64,000 bases of DNA, from positions 3,224,001 through 3,288,000 of the forward strand of contig JACKLI010000001.1 of the NCBI GenBank assembly GCA_024235995.1, in the 5' to 3' direction. Position numbers and translations under genes: made by a program. This document shows, piece by piece, positions 1 through 11,982 of the stretch (positions are counted from its first letter, which is position 1; each line of letters begins with the position of its first letter). Under the pieces are notes generated by a model that saw nothing but the letters and a program-made list of their open reading frames with translations, was not told where the DNA came from and did no database searches. The stretch comes from Burkholderiaceae bacterium (lineage in GTDB: Bacteria; Pseudomonadota; Gammaproteobacteria; Burkholderiales; Burkholderiaceae_C).

Positions 1-551
1 CAGCGCGTGCCGGGGTCGAAGCGCAGCGGCAGGCGCGCCCAGTCGGCCACCGCCTGCTCCAGCGTGTGGCCCTTGGGCGCGCCCCATTCGTAGCCGGCGT
101 TGCGGTACATCTCGTCCTGCACGTGGACGTGGTGAAAGCCGTAGGTCAGCCCCGACGTGTGGTTCAGCAGGTGCTGCACGCGGATGGGCCCGGCGGCCGG
201 CCGGGTGGCGGGCTTGAGGGCCGTGCCGCCCTCCAGCACCCGCATGTCGGCAAAGGCGGGCACGTACTTGGCGATGGGGTCGGTCAGCTCGAAGCGCCCC
301 TGCTCGTACAGCATCATGGCCGCCACCGAGGTGATGGGCTTGGTCATGGAGAAGATGCGAAAGACGCTGTCGTCCTCGACCGGCAGCCGCGCCTCCAGGT
401 CGCGCCAGCCCTGCTGGGCGCGGTAGACCACCTCGCCGCGGCGGCTGACCTGCACCTGCCAGCCGGGCAGGCGCCCGTCGTCGACGTAGGCGGCAAAGTG
501 CGCCCCGATGCGGGCCAGGCGGGCAGGATCGAAACCCTGGACGGTCGTCAT
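1..551 (-). CDS. Serine hydrolase, beta-lactamase/esterase family (N-terminal part)
   Basis: This is the first 183 codons of a serine hydrolase of the class C beta-lactamase / esterase superfamily; the rest lies left of the window. The N-terminal region contains SMTK, which fits the family SxxK nucleophile motif, followed by the typical stretch with LLNHTSGLTYGF that precedes the active-site Tyr region. There is no obvious signal peptide, so a cytoplasmic esterase or peptidase is likelier than a periplasmic beta-lactamase. The start is the ATG at 551, about 108 bp from the divergent crotonase gene. The substrate cannot be read from the sequence. Confidence 0.85.
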   Translation of the reverse strand, partial: MTTVQGFDPARLARIGAHFAAYVDDGRLPGWQVQVSRRGEVVYRAQQGWRDLEARLPVEDDSVFRIFSMTKPITSVAAMMLYEQGRFELTDPIAKYVPAFADMRVLEGGTALKPATRPAAGPIRVQHLLNHTSGLTYGFHHVHVQDEMYRNAGYEWGAPKGHTLEQAVADWARLPLRFDPGTR

Positions 552-659
552 GCTGTCTCCTTGTGAATGCGTGTTGCAGCGGGCATCGTAGAGCATCGCA
601 GCGGGTTGGCGCGGCCAGCCCCGACAATGCTCCGACATCCAACCACCCGCGCCCTTGCC

Positions 660-1502
660 ATGACCTCCCCTGCCCTGCACTGCTTCACGCTCGACATCCA
701 CGACCACATCGCCCACCTGGTGCTGAACCGCCCCGAGGCCATGAACACCATGGACCCGGTGTTCTGGCGCGAGCTGGACGGCGTGCTGGACGCGCTGCAG
801 CGCGGCAACGAGGCGCGCGCGCTGGTCATCTCCAGCACGGGCCGGCATTTCTCGGCCGGCATGGCGCTGGAGGTGTTCGGCAGCAGCATCCAGATGGACG
901 ACCAGAGCCCCGAGGGGCGTGCCGCCATCTTCGAGCTGCTCGGCGCGCTGCAGGCCACCTTCACCCGGCTGGAGACGCTGCGCATCCCGGTCATTGCCGC
1001 CATCCAGGGCGGCTGCATCGGCGGCGCGGTGGACCTGGTGACGGCCGCCTGCATCCGCTACGCCAGCGCCGACGCGTTCTTCTGCATCCAGGAGATCAAC
1101 ATCGGCCTGGTGGCCGACGTGGGGACGCTGCAGCGCCTGCCCAAGCTGGTGCCGCTGGGCGTGGTGAAAGAGCTGGCCTACACCGGCCGGCGCATGCCCG
1201 CCGCCCGCGCGCGCGAGGTGGGCCTGGTCAACGAGGTTTTCGATTCGCCCGCCGCCTGCCTGGAAGGCGCCATGGCCTGCGCGCGCGAGATCGCCGCCAA
1301 GCCGCCGGTGGCCATCTGGGGCAGCAAGCAGGTCATCGAGTACGCGCGCGAGCACTCCACGCACGACAGCCTGCGCCAGATGGGCTGGGTGCAGGGAGCG
1401 ATCTGGAGCCATGCGCACGTGCGCGAGGCCGTGGGCGCCATGAAGGACAAGCGCGCGGCGCAGTTTCCGCCGCTGGCGCCGCTGCGCGGTTTTGGCGACT
1501 AG
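660..1502 (+). CDS. Crotonase-family protein, probable delta(3,5)-delta(2,4)-dienoyl-CoA isomerase
   Basis: A 280-residue crotonase-fold acyl-CoA enzyme. The segment GGAVDLVTAACIRY followed by EINIGLVADVGTLQRLP matches the ECH1-type dienoyl-CoA isomerase pattern. The three catalytic acids of that family (Asp176, Glu196 and Asp204 in ECH1) are present with the right spacing of 20 and 8 residues. Such enzymes move double bonds in unsaturated acyl-CoAs so that beta-oxidation can continue. I chose ATG at 660 because homology begins just after it; the frame is open upstream to 567. The 3' end overlaps the convergent folP by 4 bp. A plain enoyl-CoA hydratase is the alternative. Confidence 0.85.
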   Translation: MTSPALHCFTLDIHDHIAHLVLNRPEAMNTMDPVFWRELDGVLDALQRGNEARALVISSTGRHFSAGMALEVFGSSIQMDDQSPEGRAAIFELLGALQATFTRLETLRIPVIAAIQGGCIGGAVDLVTAACIRYASADAFFCIQEINIGLVADVGTLQRLPKLVPLGVVKELAYTGRRMPAARAREVGLVNEVFDSPAACLEGAMACAREIAAKPPVAIWGSKQVIEYAREHSTHDSLRQMGWVQGAIWSHAHVREAVGAMKDKRAAQFPPLAPLRGFGD

Positions 1503-2359
1503 GGCGGCGCGGCGGCCGACCGCATGTGCCGCCACACCGCCAGCGCCTGCACCGTCTCGCGCACGTCGTGCACGCGCACGATGCGCGCGCCGCGCTCGAC
1601 CGCCAGCAGGGCGGCGGCCACGCTGGCGCCGACGCGCTCGGCCGGCGGCGGCGGCGCGGCGGCCGCGCCCTGCAGCGCGGCGCCCAGCGAGGACTTGCGC
1701 GACCAGCCGGCCAGCAGCGGATAGCCCAGCGTCAACAGCTCGCTCTGGCGCGCGAGCAGCGAAAAATTCTGCGCCACGGTCTTGCCGAAGCCGATGCCGG
1801 GGTCCAGCACGATGCGAGCCTTTTCGACCCCCAGCCCGCGCAGGTCATGCGCAGCATGCTGTAAAAATTGCAGCACCTGCGGCACCGCATCGCCCGCCAT
1901 GGGCGCCAGCTGCATGGTTTGCGGATCGCCATGCATGTGCATCAGGCACACGCCGCAGCGGCCGTGCGCCACCACCACGGCGGCCGCGCCCGGCTGGCGC
2001 AGCGCCCACACGTCGTTGACGATGTCCACGCCCGCATCCAGCGCGGCCTGCATCACCTGGGGCTTGTAGGTGTCCACCGACACCGGCACGCCCAGGCGCA
2101 CCGCCCCTTGCAGCACCGGCAGCACGCGCGCCAACTCCTCGGCCAGCGGCAGCGGCGGGCTGCCGGGGCGGGTGGACTCGCCGCCGATGTCCAGCAGGTC
2201 GGCGCCATCCTTCAGCAACTGCTCGCAGTGGCGCAGCGCGGCGGCGGTGCCGAAGTGCTGCCCGCCGTCCGAGAACGAATCGGGCGTGACGTTGACGATG
2301 CCCATCACCCGGGGCTCGGCCAAGTCGATTGGAAAGCGCGTGGTCTGCCAGCAGCTCAT
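1499..2359 (-). CDS. folP: Dihydropteroate synthase
   Basis: Condenses 6-hydroxymethyl-dihydropterin diphosphate with p-aminobenzoate to give dihydropteroate in folate synthesis; this is the sulfonamide target. The 286-residue protein has the signature MGIVNVTPDSFSDGG near residue 20, the pterin-binding DIGGESTRPG motif, VSVDTYK, and LDPGIGFGKT. Length is normal. It lies downstream of ftsH on the same strand, a common proteobacterial order, but a strong hairpin terminator sits between the two, so read-through or a separate promoter is needed. No clear Shine-Dalgarno sequence precedes the ATG. Its end overlaps the convergent crotonase gene by 4 bp. Confidence 0.97.
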   Translation of the reverse strand: MSCWQTTRFPIDLAEPRVMGIVNVTPDSFSDGGQHFGTAAALRHCEQLLKDGADLLDIGGESTRPGSPPLPLAEELARVLPVLQGAVRLGVPVSVDTYKPQVMQAALDAGVDIVNDVWALRQPGAAAVVVAHGRCGVCLMHMHGDPQTMQLAPMAGDAVPQVLQFLQHAAHDLRGLGVEKARIVLDPGIGFGKTVAQNFSLLARQSELLTLGYPLLAGWSRKSSLGAALQGAAAAPPPPAERVGASVAAALLAVERGARIVRVHDVRETVQALAVWRHMRSAAAPP

Positions 2360-2365
2360 GGGGGG

Positions 2366-2400
2366 CGGAAAGAAAAACAGCCGGACGGCGTCCGGCTGTT
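2366..2400 (-). terminator. Rho-independent terminator after ftsH
   Basis: A perfect 11-bp stem (AACAGCCGGAC / GTCCGGCTGTT) with a 3-nt loop lies at 2376-2400. On the minus strand it is followed by a T-rich run (TTTTTCTTT). It sits 14 bp after the ftsH stop codon and just before folP, so it should end or attenuate ftsH transcription. Confidence 0.85.
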
Positions 2401-2414
2401 GAAGGGTGAAGCGC

Positions 2415-4334
2415 TCAAGCCACCGTGGGCGCCGGTTCGGCCGGCTTGACCTCGGCCGGGGTGCCCCCGCTGGGCCCGCCGGTGGGCGGCGTGCGCGGCG
2501 TGAAGTCCTTGGGCGGGCGCGGGTCGCGGCCCGCCATGATGTCGTCGATCTGCTCGCCGTCGATGGTTTCCCAGTCCAGCAGGGCCTTGGCCATGACGTG
2601 CATCTTGTCCTGGTTGTCCTCGATCAGGCGGCGCGCCAGGGCGTACTGCTCGTCGATGATGCGGCGCACCTCCTTGTCGACCTTCTGCATGGTCTCCTCG
2701 GAGATGTTGGTGGTCTTGGTCACGCTGCGGCCCAGGAACACCTCGCCCTCGTTCTCGGCGTAGACCATGGGACCCAGGGCCTCGCTCATGCCGTACTTCA
2801 TGACCATGTCGCGTGCCAGGTTGGTGGCGCGCTCGAAGTCGTTGCTGGCGCCGGTGGTCATGTGGCCCATGAACACCTCCTCGGCGATGCGCCCGCCAAA
2901 CAGCATGCTGATCTGGTTGAGCATGTACTCCTTGTCGTAGCCGTAGCGGTCGGTCTCGGGCAGGCTCATGGTCACGCCCAGGGCGCGCCCGCGCGGGATG
3001 ATGGTGACTTTGTACACCGGGTCGCACTTGGGCAGCAGCTTGCCGATCAGCGCGTGGCCGCTCTCGTGGTAGGCGGTGTTGCGCCGCTCTTCCTCGGGCA
3101 TGACCATGCTCTTGCGCTCGGGGCCCATGAAAATCTTGTCCTTGGCCTTCTCGAAGTCCTGCATCTCCACCACGCGCGCGTTGCGCCGCGCGGCCATCAG
3201 CGCCGCCTCGTTGCACAGGTTGGCCAGGTCGGCCCCGCTCATGCCGGGCGTGCCGCGGGCGATGATGCTGGGGTTGACGTCCTGCCCGATCGGGATCTTG
3301 CGCATGTGCACGTTCAGGATCTGCTCGCGCCCGCGGATGTCGGGCAGCGTGACGTAGACCTGGCGATCGAACCGCCCCGGGCGCAGCAGGGCCGAGTCCA
3401 GGATGTCGGGGCGGTTGGTGGCGGCCACCACGATCACGCCCAGGTTGGTCTCGAAGCCGTCCATCTCCACCAGCATCTGGTTGAGCGTCTGCTCGCGCTC
3501 GTCGTTGCCGCCGCCCAGGCCGGCGCCGCGCTGGCGACCCACGGCGTCGATCTCGTCGACGAAGATGATGCACGGCGCGTTCTTCTTGGCGTTCTCGAAC
3601 ATGTCGCGCACGCGCGCCGCGCCCACGCCGACGAACATCTCGACGAAGTCCGAGCCCGAAATGGAAAAGAACGGCACCTTGGCCTCGCCCGCGATGGACT
3701 TGGCCAGCAGCGTCTTGCCGGTGCCCGGCGGGCCCACCAGCAGCAGGCCGCGCGGAATGCGCCCGCCCAGCTTCTGGAACTTCTGCGGGTCCTTCAGGAA
3801 GTCCACCACCTCCTTGACCTCTTCCTTGGCCTCGTCGCAGCCGGCCACGTCGGCGAAGGTGACGGTGTTGTTGTTCTCGTCGAGCATGCGCGCCTTGGAC
3901 TTGCCGAAGCTGAAGGCGCCGCCCTTGCCGCCGCCCTGCATCTGGCGCATGAAGTAGACCCACACACCGATCAGCAGCAGCATGGGGCCCCAGCTGACCA
4001 GCAGGGTCATCAGCAGCGAGCCTTCCTCGCGCGGCTTGACGTCGAACTTGACGTTGTGGTTGATCAAATCGCCCACCAGCCCGCGGTCGAGGTAGGTGGC
4101 CTGCGTGCGCACGCGGCGGTCGTCGTTGAGGATGGCGACGATGTCGGTGCCGCCCTGGCCTTCCTGGATGGTGACGCTCTTGACGCGATCACTCCGCACG
4201 TCGGCCAGGAAGTCCGAGTAGGCCACGTGATTGGCCGTGGCCATGCGGCCGCCATCGAACTGCTTGAACACCGTGAACAGCACCATGGCGATCACCATCC
4301 ACACGGCGATCTTGGAAAACCATTGATTATTCAA
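2415..4334 (-). CDS. ftsH: ATP-dependent zinc metalloprotease FtsH
   Basis: Membrane-bound AAA+ protease that degrades misfolded membrane proteins and regulators such as LpxC. From the chosen start the protein has 639 residues, the usual length. It has a first transmembrane segment at about 8-24, a periplasmic domain, a second segment at about 108-126, Walker A GPPGTGKT, Walker B IIFVDEID, the SRH region ending in LLRPGRFDR, and the zinc motif HESGH. The frame is open far upstream, but homology begins with NNQWFSK right after a TTG codon at 4334 that has GGAG 8 nt upstream, so I take TTG as the start. It follows rlmE, as in many proteobacteria. Confidence 0.97.
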   Translation of the reverse strand: MNNQWFSKIAVWMVIAMVLFTVFKQFDGGRMATANHVAYSDFLADVRSDRVKSVTIQEGQGGTDIVAILNDDRRVRTQATYLDRGLVGDLINHNVKFDVKPREEGSLLMTLLVSWGPMLLLIGVWVYFMRQMQGGGKGGAFSFGKSKARMLDENNNTVTFADVAGCDEAKEEVKEVVDFLKDPQKFQKLGGRIPRGLLLVGPPGTGKTLLAKSIAGEAKVPFFSISGSDFVEMFVGVGAARVRDMFENAKKNAPCIIFVDEIDAVGRQRGAGLGGGNDEREQTLNQMLVEMDGFETNLGVIVVAATNRPDILDSALLRPGRFDRQVYVTLPDIRGREQILNVHMRKIPIGQDVNPSIIARGTPGMSGADLANLCNEAALMAARRNARVVEMQDFEKAKDKIFMGPERKSMVMPEEERRNTAYHESGHALIGKLLPKCDPVYKVTIIPRGRALGVTMSLPETDRYGYDKEYMLNQISMLFGGRIAEEVFMGHMTTGASNDFERATNLARDMVMKYGMSEALGPMVYAENEGEVFLGRSVTKTTNISEETMQKVDKEVRRIIDEQYALARRLIEDNQDKMHVMAKALLDWETIDGEQIDDIMAGRDPRPPKDFTPRTPPTGGPSGGTPAEVKPAEPAPTVA

Positions 4335-4436
4335 AGCCTTGTGCTCCAGTGGGGAAACAGCCCCTCGAGGGGTGCAGATAAGGGTGATTTTAGGCGCTTC
4401 AAGCCCAAAACCCCAGCGGGCAAGCCCCTGACCCTG

Positions 4437-4459
4437 TAACGAAAACGGCCGTTGCGGCC
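4437..4459 (-). terminator. Possible weak terminator after rlmE
   Basis: A short GGCCG/CGGCC stem with a 3-nt loop, followed on the minus strand by CGTTTTCGTT, lies 9 bp after the rlmE stop. The stem is only 5 bp, so it may merely attenuate transcription into ftsH. Confidence 0.35.
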
Positions 4460-4467
4460 CCAGTGCG

Positions 4468-5133
4468 TCAGGCGGCGGCCTGCTTCGGGCTGATGCCCAC
4501 CAGAAAAGTCTCGGTCGAGCGCGCGCGCGAGGCCTTGGGCTTGATCGGCTTGACCACGCGAAAGCGCTGCTTGAACAGCTTGACCAGCTGGCTGTAGCCG
4601 CTGCCATGAAACAGCTTGACCACCAGCGCGCCCTCGGGACGCAGGTGCTGCCCGGCAAAGTCCACCGCCAGCTCCACCAGGTGGCTGATGCGCGCCGCGT
4701 CCACCGACTCGACGCCCGACAGGTTGGGCGCCATGTCCGACACCACCACGTCCACCGGCCGGCCGCCCAGGGCGGCATGCAGGCGCGCCAGCACCTCGTC
4801 CTCGCGGAAGTCGCCCTGCAAAAACTGCACGCCCTCGATCGGCTCCATGGGCAGGATGTCCAGCGCGACGATGGTGCCGTCCAGCTCGCCCACCGCCGCG
4901 CCCTGCGGCGACAGGCGCCGGCGCAGGTACTGGCTCCAGGCGCCGGGCGTTGCCCCAAGGTCCACCACGCACTGGCCGGGCCGGATCAGGCCCAGGGTCT
5001 CGTCGATCTCCTGGAGCTTGTAGGCCGCGCGCGCCCGGTAGCCGTCCTTTTGCGCCAGCTTGACGTAGGGGTCGTTGATGTGGTCGACCAGCCAGGCCTT
5101 GTTGACCTTCTTGCTTTTGGTTCGCAGCTTCAT
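4468..5133 (-). CDS. rlmE: 23S rRNA (uridine-2'-O)-methyltransferase
   Basis: RlmE (FtsJ/RrmJ) methylates the 2'-OH of a conserved uridine in the 23S rRNA A-loop on the assembled 50S subunit, using S-adenosylmethionine. The 221-residue product has the expected N-terminus ([13 protein letters not shown]), the SAM-binding [15 protein letters not shown], and the VVVSDMAPN motif with a catalytic Asp. The KLFHG and ETF segments fit the K-D-K-E tetrad. The frame is open further upstream, but ATG at 5133 matches the family start. It is divergent from yhbY with only 19 bp between start codons, and ftsH follows. This is the same arrangement as in E. coli. Confidence 0.95.
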   Translation of the reverse strand: MKLRTKSKKVNKAWLVDHINDPYVKLAQKDGYRARAAYKLQEIDETLGLIRPGQCVVDLGATPGAWSQYLRRRLSPQGAAVGELDGTIVALDILPMEPIEGVQFLQGDFREDEVLARLHAALGGRPVDVVVSDMAPNLSGVESVDAARISHLVELAVDFAGQHLRPEGALVVKLFHGSGYSQLVKLFKQRFRVVKPIKPKASRARSTETFLVGISPKQAAA

Positions 5134-5152
5134 GCGGCCGGATAATACGGGC
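5111..5152. promoter_or_regulatory. Shared bidirectional promoter of rlmE and yhbY
   Basis: Only 19 bp separate the two divergent ATGs. On the plus strand GATAAT (5141-5146) is preceded 18 bp upstream by TTGGTT (5117-5122), which lies inside rlmE. On the minus strand the same bases read TATTAT, 8 bp before the rlmE ATG. One symmetric -10 element could thus serve both directions, and both transcripts would begin at or within a few bases of the start codon. Confidence 0.55.
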
Positions 5153-5626
5153 ATGCCCCAAATCCAACTCACGCCCGCCGAGCGCAAGGCGCACCGCGCC
5201 GAGGCGCACCACCTCGACCCCGTCGTCATGATCGGGGGCGACGGCCTGACGCCCGCCGTGCGCAAGGAGGCCGACCTGGCGCTGAACGCCCACGGCCTGA
5301 TCAAGATCCGCGTGCTGGGCGACGACCGCGCCGCGCGCGAGGCCATCTTTCAGCAACTGGCGGACGAGCTGAACGCCGCGCCCATCCAGCACATCGGCAA
5401 GCTGCTGGTGCTGTGGCGCCCCAAGCCGCCCAAGGAGCAGGCCGAGCACGAGGAGCGCCGCGCCGGCCCCAAGGACGTGAAGGTGCTCAAGTACAGCAAG
5501 CGCGGCGGCCAGCGCCCCGAGGTGCGCGTGGTGCGCGTGCTGGGCAACCAGCGCCTGACGCCGGGCGGCAAGCTCAAGAAGGCGCCGGTCAAGCAGAAGT
5601 CGGTCAAGAAGACCCGGCACGATTGA
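5153..5626 (+). CDS. yhbY: YhbY-family RNA-binding protein (CRM domain)
   Basis: A small CRM-domain protein that associates with pre-50S ribosomal particles. Residues about 3-90 form the CRM/YhbY domain, including [36 protein letters not shown] and the closing [10 protein letters not shown]. The remaining ~60 residues are a basic tail rich in Lys and Arg, probably rRNA-binding, which makes the 157-residue protein longer than the ~97-residue E. coli YhbY. It is divergent from rlmE, another 50S factor. No Shine-Dalgarno sequence is visible and the likely -10 element is 7 bp upstream, so the mRNA may be leaderless. Confidence 0.92.
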   Translation: MPQIQLTPAERKAHRAEAHHLDPVVMIGGDGLTPAVRKEADLALNAHGLIKIRVLGDDRAAREAIFQQLADELNAAPIQHIGKLLVLWRPKPPKEQAEHEERRAGPKDVKVLKYSKRGGQRPEVRVVRVLGNQRLTPGGKLKKAPVKQKSVKKTRHD

Positions 5627-5670
5627 TTTGATAGCGCCTCACGCATGACTGATAAGGGCCAGCGGCACAT
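5624..5670 (+). repeat. Dispersed AT-rich repeat, copy A
   Basis: Contains TTGATTTGATAGC, then TCACGCA, then ATAAGGGCCAG, which matches the element seen at nine other sites here. It begins at the yhbY stop codon and runs into the first eight codons of the next gene, supplying its ATG. Confidence 0.7.
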
Positions 5671-6400
5671 TCTGTGCATGAAATGGGGCACCAAGTACGG
5701 CCCCGAGTACGTCAACCGCCTGTACGGCATGGTGCGCCGCCACCTGCAGGGCGACTTCCACTTCGTGTGCCTGACCGACGACGGCCGCGGCGTGCGGCCC
5801 GAGGTGCAGTGCCTGCCGATTCCGCCGCTGAACCTGCAGCTCAAGCCCGGCCAGCGCGACGGCGCCTGGAAGAAACTGACCACCTTCGAGGCCGACCTGC
5901 ACGGCCTCAAAGGCACGGCGCTGTTCCTGGACCTGGACGTGGTCATCGTCGGCGCGCTGGACGACTTTTTCACCCAGCCGGGCGACTTCCTCATCATCCA
6001 CGACTACCCGCGCTTCTGGCGCTTCGGCGAGCGCATCGTCGGCAACTCGTCGGTGTACCGCTTCGAGCTGGGTGCGCACGCCGACGTGCTGGCGTACTTT
6101 CGCGGCCACATGGACGAGGTGCCCAAGCGGTACCGCAACGAGCAGGAGTTCCTCTCGCACTTCCTGCACCGCCAGGGCAAGCTGGCGTACTGGCCCGCCG
6201 GCTGGTGCCCCAGCTTCAAGTACCACTGCATTCCCGCCTGGCCCAGCAACTACTGGCGCGAGCCGGTGCCGCCCGAAGGCGCGCGCGTCGTGATCTTTCA
6301 CGGCGAGGTCAACCCGCACGACGCGCTGGCCGGCCGGCGCAACCGGCGCTGGCGCCACATCCAGCCGGCGCGCTGGGTGGGCGAGGCCTGGGGCGATTGA
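5645..6400 (+). CDS. Glycosyltransferase-like protein
   Basis: A 251-residue cytoplasmic protein that resembles nucleotide-sugar-dependent glycosyltransferases (GT-A fold). It begins with a beta-strand region (HILCMKWGTKYGPEYVNRL) and has TALFLDLDVVIVG at about residue 98, where DLD can act as the metal-binding DxD motif. The C-terminal part holds a conserved-looking WPAGWCPSFKYH segment and a final VVIFHGEVNPH motif. Acceptor and donor are unknown. The start codon and the first residues (MTDKGQRH) fall inside a dispersed repeat copy, so the native start may have been altered. The Kdo hydroxylase gene is convergent with it. Confidence 0.65.
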   Translation: MTDKGQRHILCMKWGTKYGPEYVNRLYGMVRRHLQGDFHFVCLTDDGRGVRPEVQCLPIPPLNLQLKPGQRDGAWKKLTTFEADLHGLKGTALFLDLDVVIVGALDDFFTQPGDFLIIHDYPRFWRFGERIVGNSSVYRFELGAHADVLAYFRGHMDEVPKRYRNEQEFLSHFLHRQGKLAYWPAGWCPSFKYHCIPAWPSNYWREPVPPEGARVVIFHGEVNPHDALAGRRNRRWRHIQPARWVGEAWGD

Positions 6401-6406
6401 GGCCGC

Positions 6407-7297
6407 TCAGCGCGCCACGCCGGCGCCCACCCCCACCAGCGGCCGTCCCACCAGCCGCGTGAGGATGGCCAGCGGGCTGGCCTGCGGGTCGGCCTCGCGC
6501 CCCGGCGGCAGGTACAGGGTCTGCTCCATCATGAACTGGCCGCTCATCACCGCGTGCGTGGCCTGGTCGGAGTAGCACACCCACACGCTGCCGGCGGCAA
6601 AGGGCACGGTGAGCTGCGCGCCGTTCCTCTGGTAGTCCTCGTCGAACTTCATGCCGTCGTGCAGCTGCAGCATCAGGTGGTCGTACTCGCTGCGCAGCGA
6701 CTTGGTGACGTGCAGCGCGTTCAAGGCTTGGGCCTGCCACAGGCGATAGGGCTTGGCGCGCGGCAAAAACTGCCGCGCCACCGCCTCGAACGAATCGCCC
6801 ACGCGCCACACGCGCGGCACGCCCGCGGGGTTGACGTTGGCGAACACGCGCAGGATGCGCTCGCCGTAGTTGGGCCGGGAGGGGAAGGCGTCCACGTGCA
6901 GGCGCTGGTCGTCGGCGCGCACCGACTGCTTGCGCGTCTCGACCTGGCGCGGGCGAAAGCTGGTGGGCGCGGCGCGCAGCAGGCCCCTGTATTCGGGCAG
7001 CAGGCCATCGACGAGCTGCAGCGCCTGCTGGCGAAAGCGCGCCACCATGACCGTCAGCTGCGCCTGCTCCGCGGCGCTGCCGCCGGCGCCCTTGAGCACC
7101 CCGTCCGCCCCCAGGCTGACGTTGCGCGCCTTGGGCGAGAGCATGTCGGCGCGCAGCAGCGCGCGCTCGGCAGGCAGCACGGCAAAGCCCAGGCGCGGAA
7201 AGTACAGCACCCGGCCGGCCTCGACCGCGGCGGTCCATTCGGGGCGGCCGGCCACGTGCCAGTCGGCGGCGTCGATCTCGACGATGGGCGAGTTCAT
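6407..7297 (-). CDS. kdoO: Kdo hydroxylase family protein
   Basis: Probable Fe(II)/2-oxoglutarate/O2-dependent dioxygenase that hydroxylates 3-deoxy-D-manno-octulosonic acid in the inner core of lipopolysaccharide, giving Ko. The 296-residue product shows the family opening (GRVLYFPRLGFAV), a metal-binding HVD in LHVDAFPSRP, GERILRVFANVNP, and a later THAVMSGQFMMEQT carrying the second His. The ATG at 7297 has GGAGA upstream and overlaps the stop of the DUF4149 gene by 4 bp (ATGA), so the two are probably translationally coupled. The family is known from Burkholderia, Yersinia and related bacteria. Assignment is from motif memory. Confidence 0.82.
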   Translation of the reverse strand: MNSPIVEIDAADWHVAGRPEWTAAVEAGRVLYFPRLGFAVLPAERALLRADMLSPKARNVSLGADGVLKGAGGSAAEQAQLTVMVARFRQQALQLVDGLLPEYRGLLRAAPTSFRPRQVETRKQSVRADDQRLHVDAFPSRPNYGERILRVFANVNPAGVPRVWRVGDSFEAVARQFLPRAKPYRLWQAQALNALHVTKSLRSEYDHLMLQLHDGMKFDEDYQRNGAQLTVPFAAGSVWVCYSDQATHAVMSGQFMMEQTLYLPPGREADPQASPLAILTRLVGRPLVGVGAGVAR

Positions 7298-7719
7298 GCG
7301 GGCGCGTCTCCTCGGCGGCCGGCCAGCGGCCACAGCACCACGGCGGCGCTGAGCCACTGCACCACGTACAGGGCCGCGCCCAGGCTGTGCCACAGCCGCA
7401 GGTTCTGCCGCGCCACGATGCGCGGCGCCACGGCGTACTCCAGCAACAGCGCCAGCAGCATGCCGAATACTACAAAACCAATAGCTATTCGGGCACGATT
7501 GGCGGGGGCCAGAGCCCTTTCCTGCCTATAAACCAGCAGCAGCACCAGACCGCAGGCCAGCGACACCCAGGTCTGCGCCGCAAACAGATGTGCGGCCGCG
7601 TAGCCCGCCAGCGCCTTGCTGGGCAGGCTGGCAAACAGCAGCGGCACCGCCATGAAGCCGATCACCGAAAGGCTGCCCCACCACAGGGCGGCGGCGTAGA
7701 CGGGCAGGCGATCGCGCAT
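7294..7719 (-). CDS. DUF4149 domain integral membrane protein
   Basis: A 141-residue protein with four predicted transmembrane helices, at about 6-30, 42-62, 75-95 and 115-135. The pattern fits the DUF4149 family, whose function is unknown. It lies between greA and the Kdo hydroxylase gene on the same strand and overlaps the latter by 4 bp. A dispersed repeat copy lies inside the frame at about residues 67-84 (7467-7519). That segment codes for the start of the third helix, so an insertion here has apparently been tolerated. Confidence 0.8.
   Translation of the reverse strand: MRDRLPVYAAALWWGSLSVIGFMAVPLLFASLPSKALAGYAAAHLFAAQTWVSLACGLVLLLVYRQERALAPANRARIAIGFVVFGMLLALLLEYAVAPRIVARQNLRLWHSLGAALYVVQWLSAAVVLWPLAGRRGDAPA
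7467..7519 (+). repeat. Dispersed AT-rich repeat, copy B (inside DUF4149 gene)
   Basis: Reads ATACTACAAAA, then CAATAGCTATTC, then GGGGCCAGAGCCC. This is the same element as at the other sites. It lies antisense to the gene and stays in frame. Confidence 0.75.
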
Positions 7720-7728
7720 GGTCTTCGG

Positions 7729-8205
7729 TCAGATGTACTTCACACCGATGATCTCGTAGTGCCGCGCGCCGCCCGGCGCCTGCACCTCGGCGGTGTCGCC
7801 CTCTTCCTTGCCGATCAGCGCGCGCCCGATCGGGCTGCCGACGTTGATCAGGCCCTTCTTCAGATCGGCCTCATCCTCGCCCACGATCTGGTAGGTGACC
7901 TGCTCCCCGCTGTCCTGCTCCTCCAGCTCCACCGTGGCGCCGAACACCACGCGGCCGCCGGCGTTGAGCGAGGCCGGGTCGATCACCTGGGCGGCGGCCA
8001 GCTTGGCCTCCACCTCCTTGATGCGCCCTTCGATGAAGCCCTGGCGGTCCTTGGCGGCGTCGTACTCGGCGTTCTCGCTCAAATCGCCGTGCGAGCGCGC
8101 CTCGGCGATGGCGGCGATGACTTCGGGGCGGTCCTTGGTCTTCAGGCGCTGCAGCTCGGCCTTGAGCAGCTCGGCGCCGCGTTTGGTGATGGGAAGGGTA
8201 GCCAT
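7729..8205 (-). CDS. greA: Transcription elongation factor GreA
   Basis: Enters the RNA polymerase secondary channel and stimulates cleavage of backtracked RNA. The 158-residue length is standard. It has the N-terminal coiled-coil with the acidic tip [12 protein letters not shown], where Asp and Glu coordinate the second catalytic Mg, and a C-terminal FKBP-like domain ([23 protein letters not shown]). It lies downstream of carB, with a strong terminator between them, so it probably has its own promoter in the 8206-8230 region or reads through. Confidence 0.98.
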   Translation of the reverse strand: MATLPITKRGAELLKAELQRLKTKDRPEVIAAIAEARSHGDLSENAEYDAAKDRQGFIEGRIKEVEAKLAAAQVIDPASLNAGGRVVFGATVELEEQDSGEQVTYQIVGEDEADLKKGLINVGSPIGRALIGKEEGDTAEVQAPGGARHYEIIGVKYI

Positions 8206-8230
8206 GTCGTGTCGATCGGGGAGATTCGTT

Positions 8231-8266
8231 CCAAAAGCAAACCGCCGAGGACGACGCCTCGGCGGT
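8231..8266 (-). terminator. Rho-independent terminator after carB
   Basis: A perfect 10-bp stem ACCGCCGAGG / CCTCGGCGGT with a 6-nt loop (8241-8266) is followed on the minus strand by TTGCTTTTGG. It is placed between the carB stop and greA. Confidence 0.82.
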
Positions 8267-8320
8267 GGTGGGGGTGCTTGGCCGCATTATGCCGCGCCCG
8301 CGGCCGGCCGCTTGTTTGAT

Positions 8321-11609
<3,289 letters not shown>

Positions 11610-11617
<8 letters not shown>

Positions 11618-11972
11618 GGCGGTCGTTGTCGAGCTTGTCGAGCAAGGCCTTGGCGCGCTCGGCAGGCATGTTTTTTTGCATCAGTTGGATCAGGCCGTCG
11701 CCCTCGATCAGCGGGCGCAGCACGGCGGCCTCGGGGGCGTAGAACTTCACGTCCCAGGCGGCCAGCTCGGCGGCAAACTCTTCGTCGCTCCAGCTCTTGC
11801 CCTTGGCCAGGAAGGTCACCAGCGGCATGGCTTTGAGCTCGATGAAGGACTTCTTGTAGGGCTTCTGGCTCCAGCGCTCGGCAAACCACGCGCGCTCGGG
11901 CGCAGCCAGGCCCAGCATGCGCTTGGCGATGGCTTTCTCGAGGCTGGCCTGGGGAAAGGGGTAGAGCTTCAT
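11610..11972 (-). CDS. Hypothetical protein between carA and carB
   Basis: A 120-residue soluble, charged, mostly alpha-helical protein that I do not recognise. It has no cysteine pairs, signal peptide or membrane segment. Notable stretches are [18 protein letters not shown] near the N-terminus and [19 protein letters not shown] near the end. It starts 10 bp after the carA stop and overlaps the carB start by 8 bp, so it is translated as part of the carAB operon. That position suggests a role linked to carbamoyl-phosphate synthase, but this is inference from context only. Confidence 0.75.
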
Positions 11973-11982
11973 GGCGTGGCGG

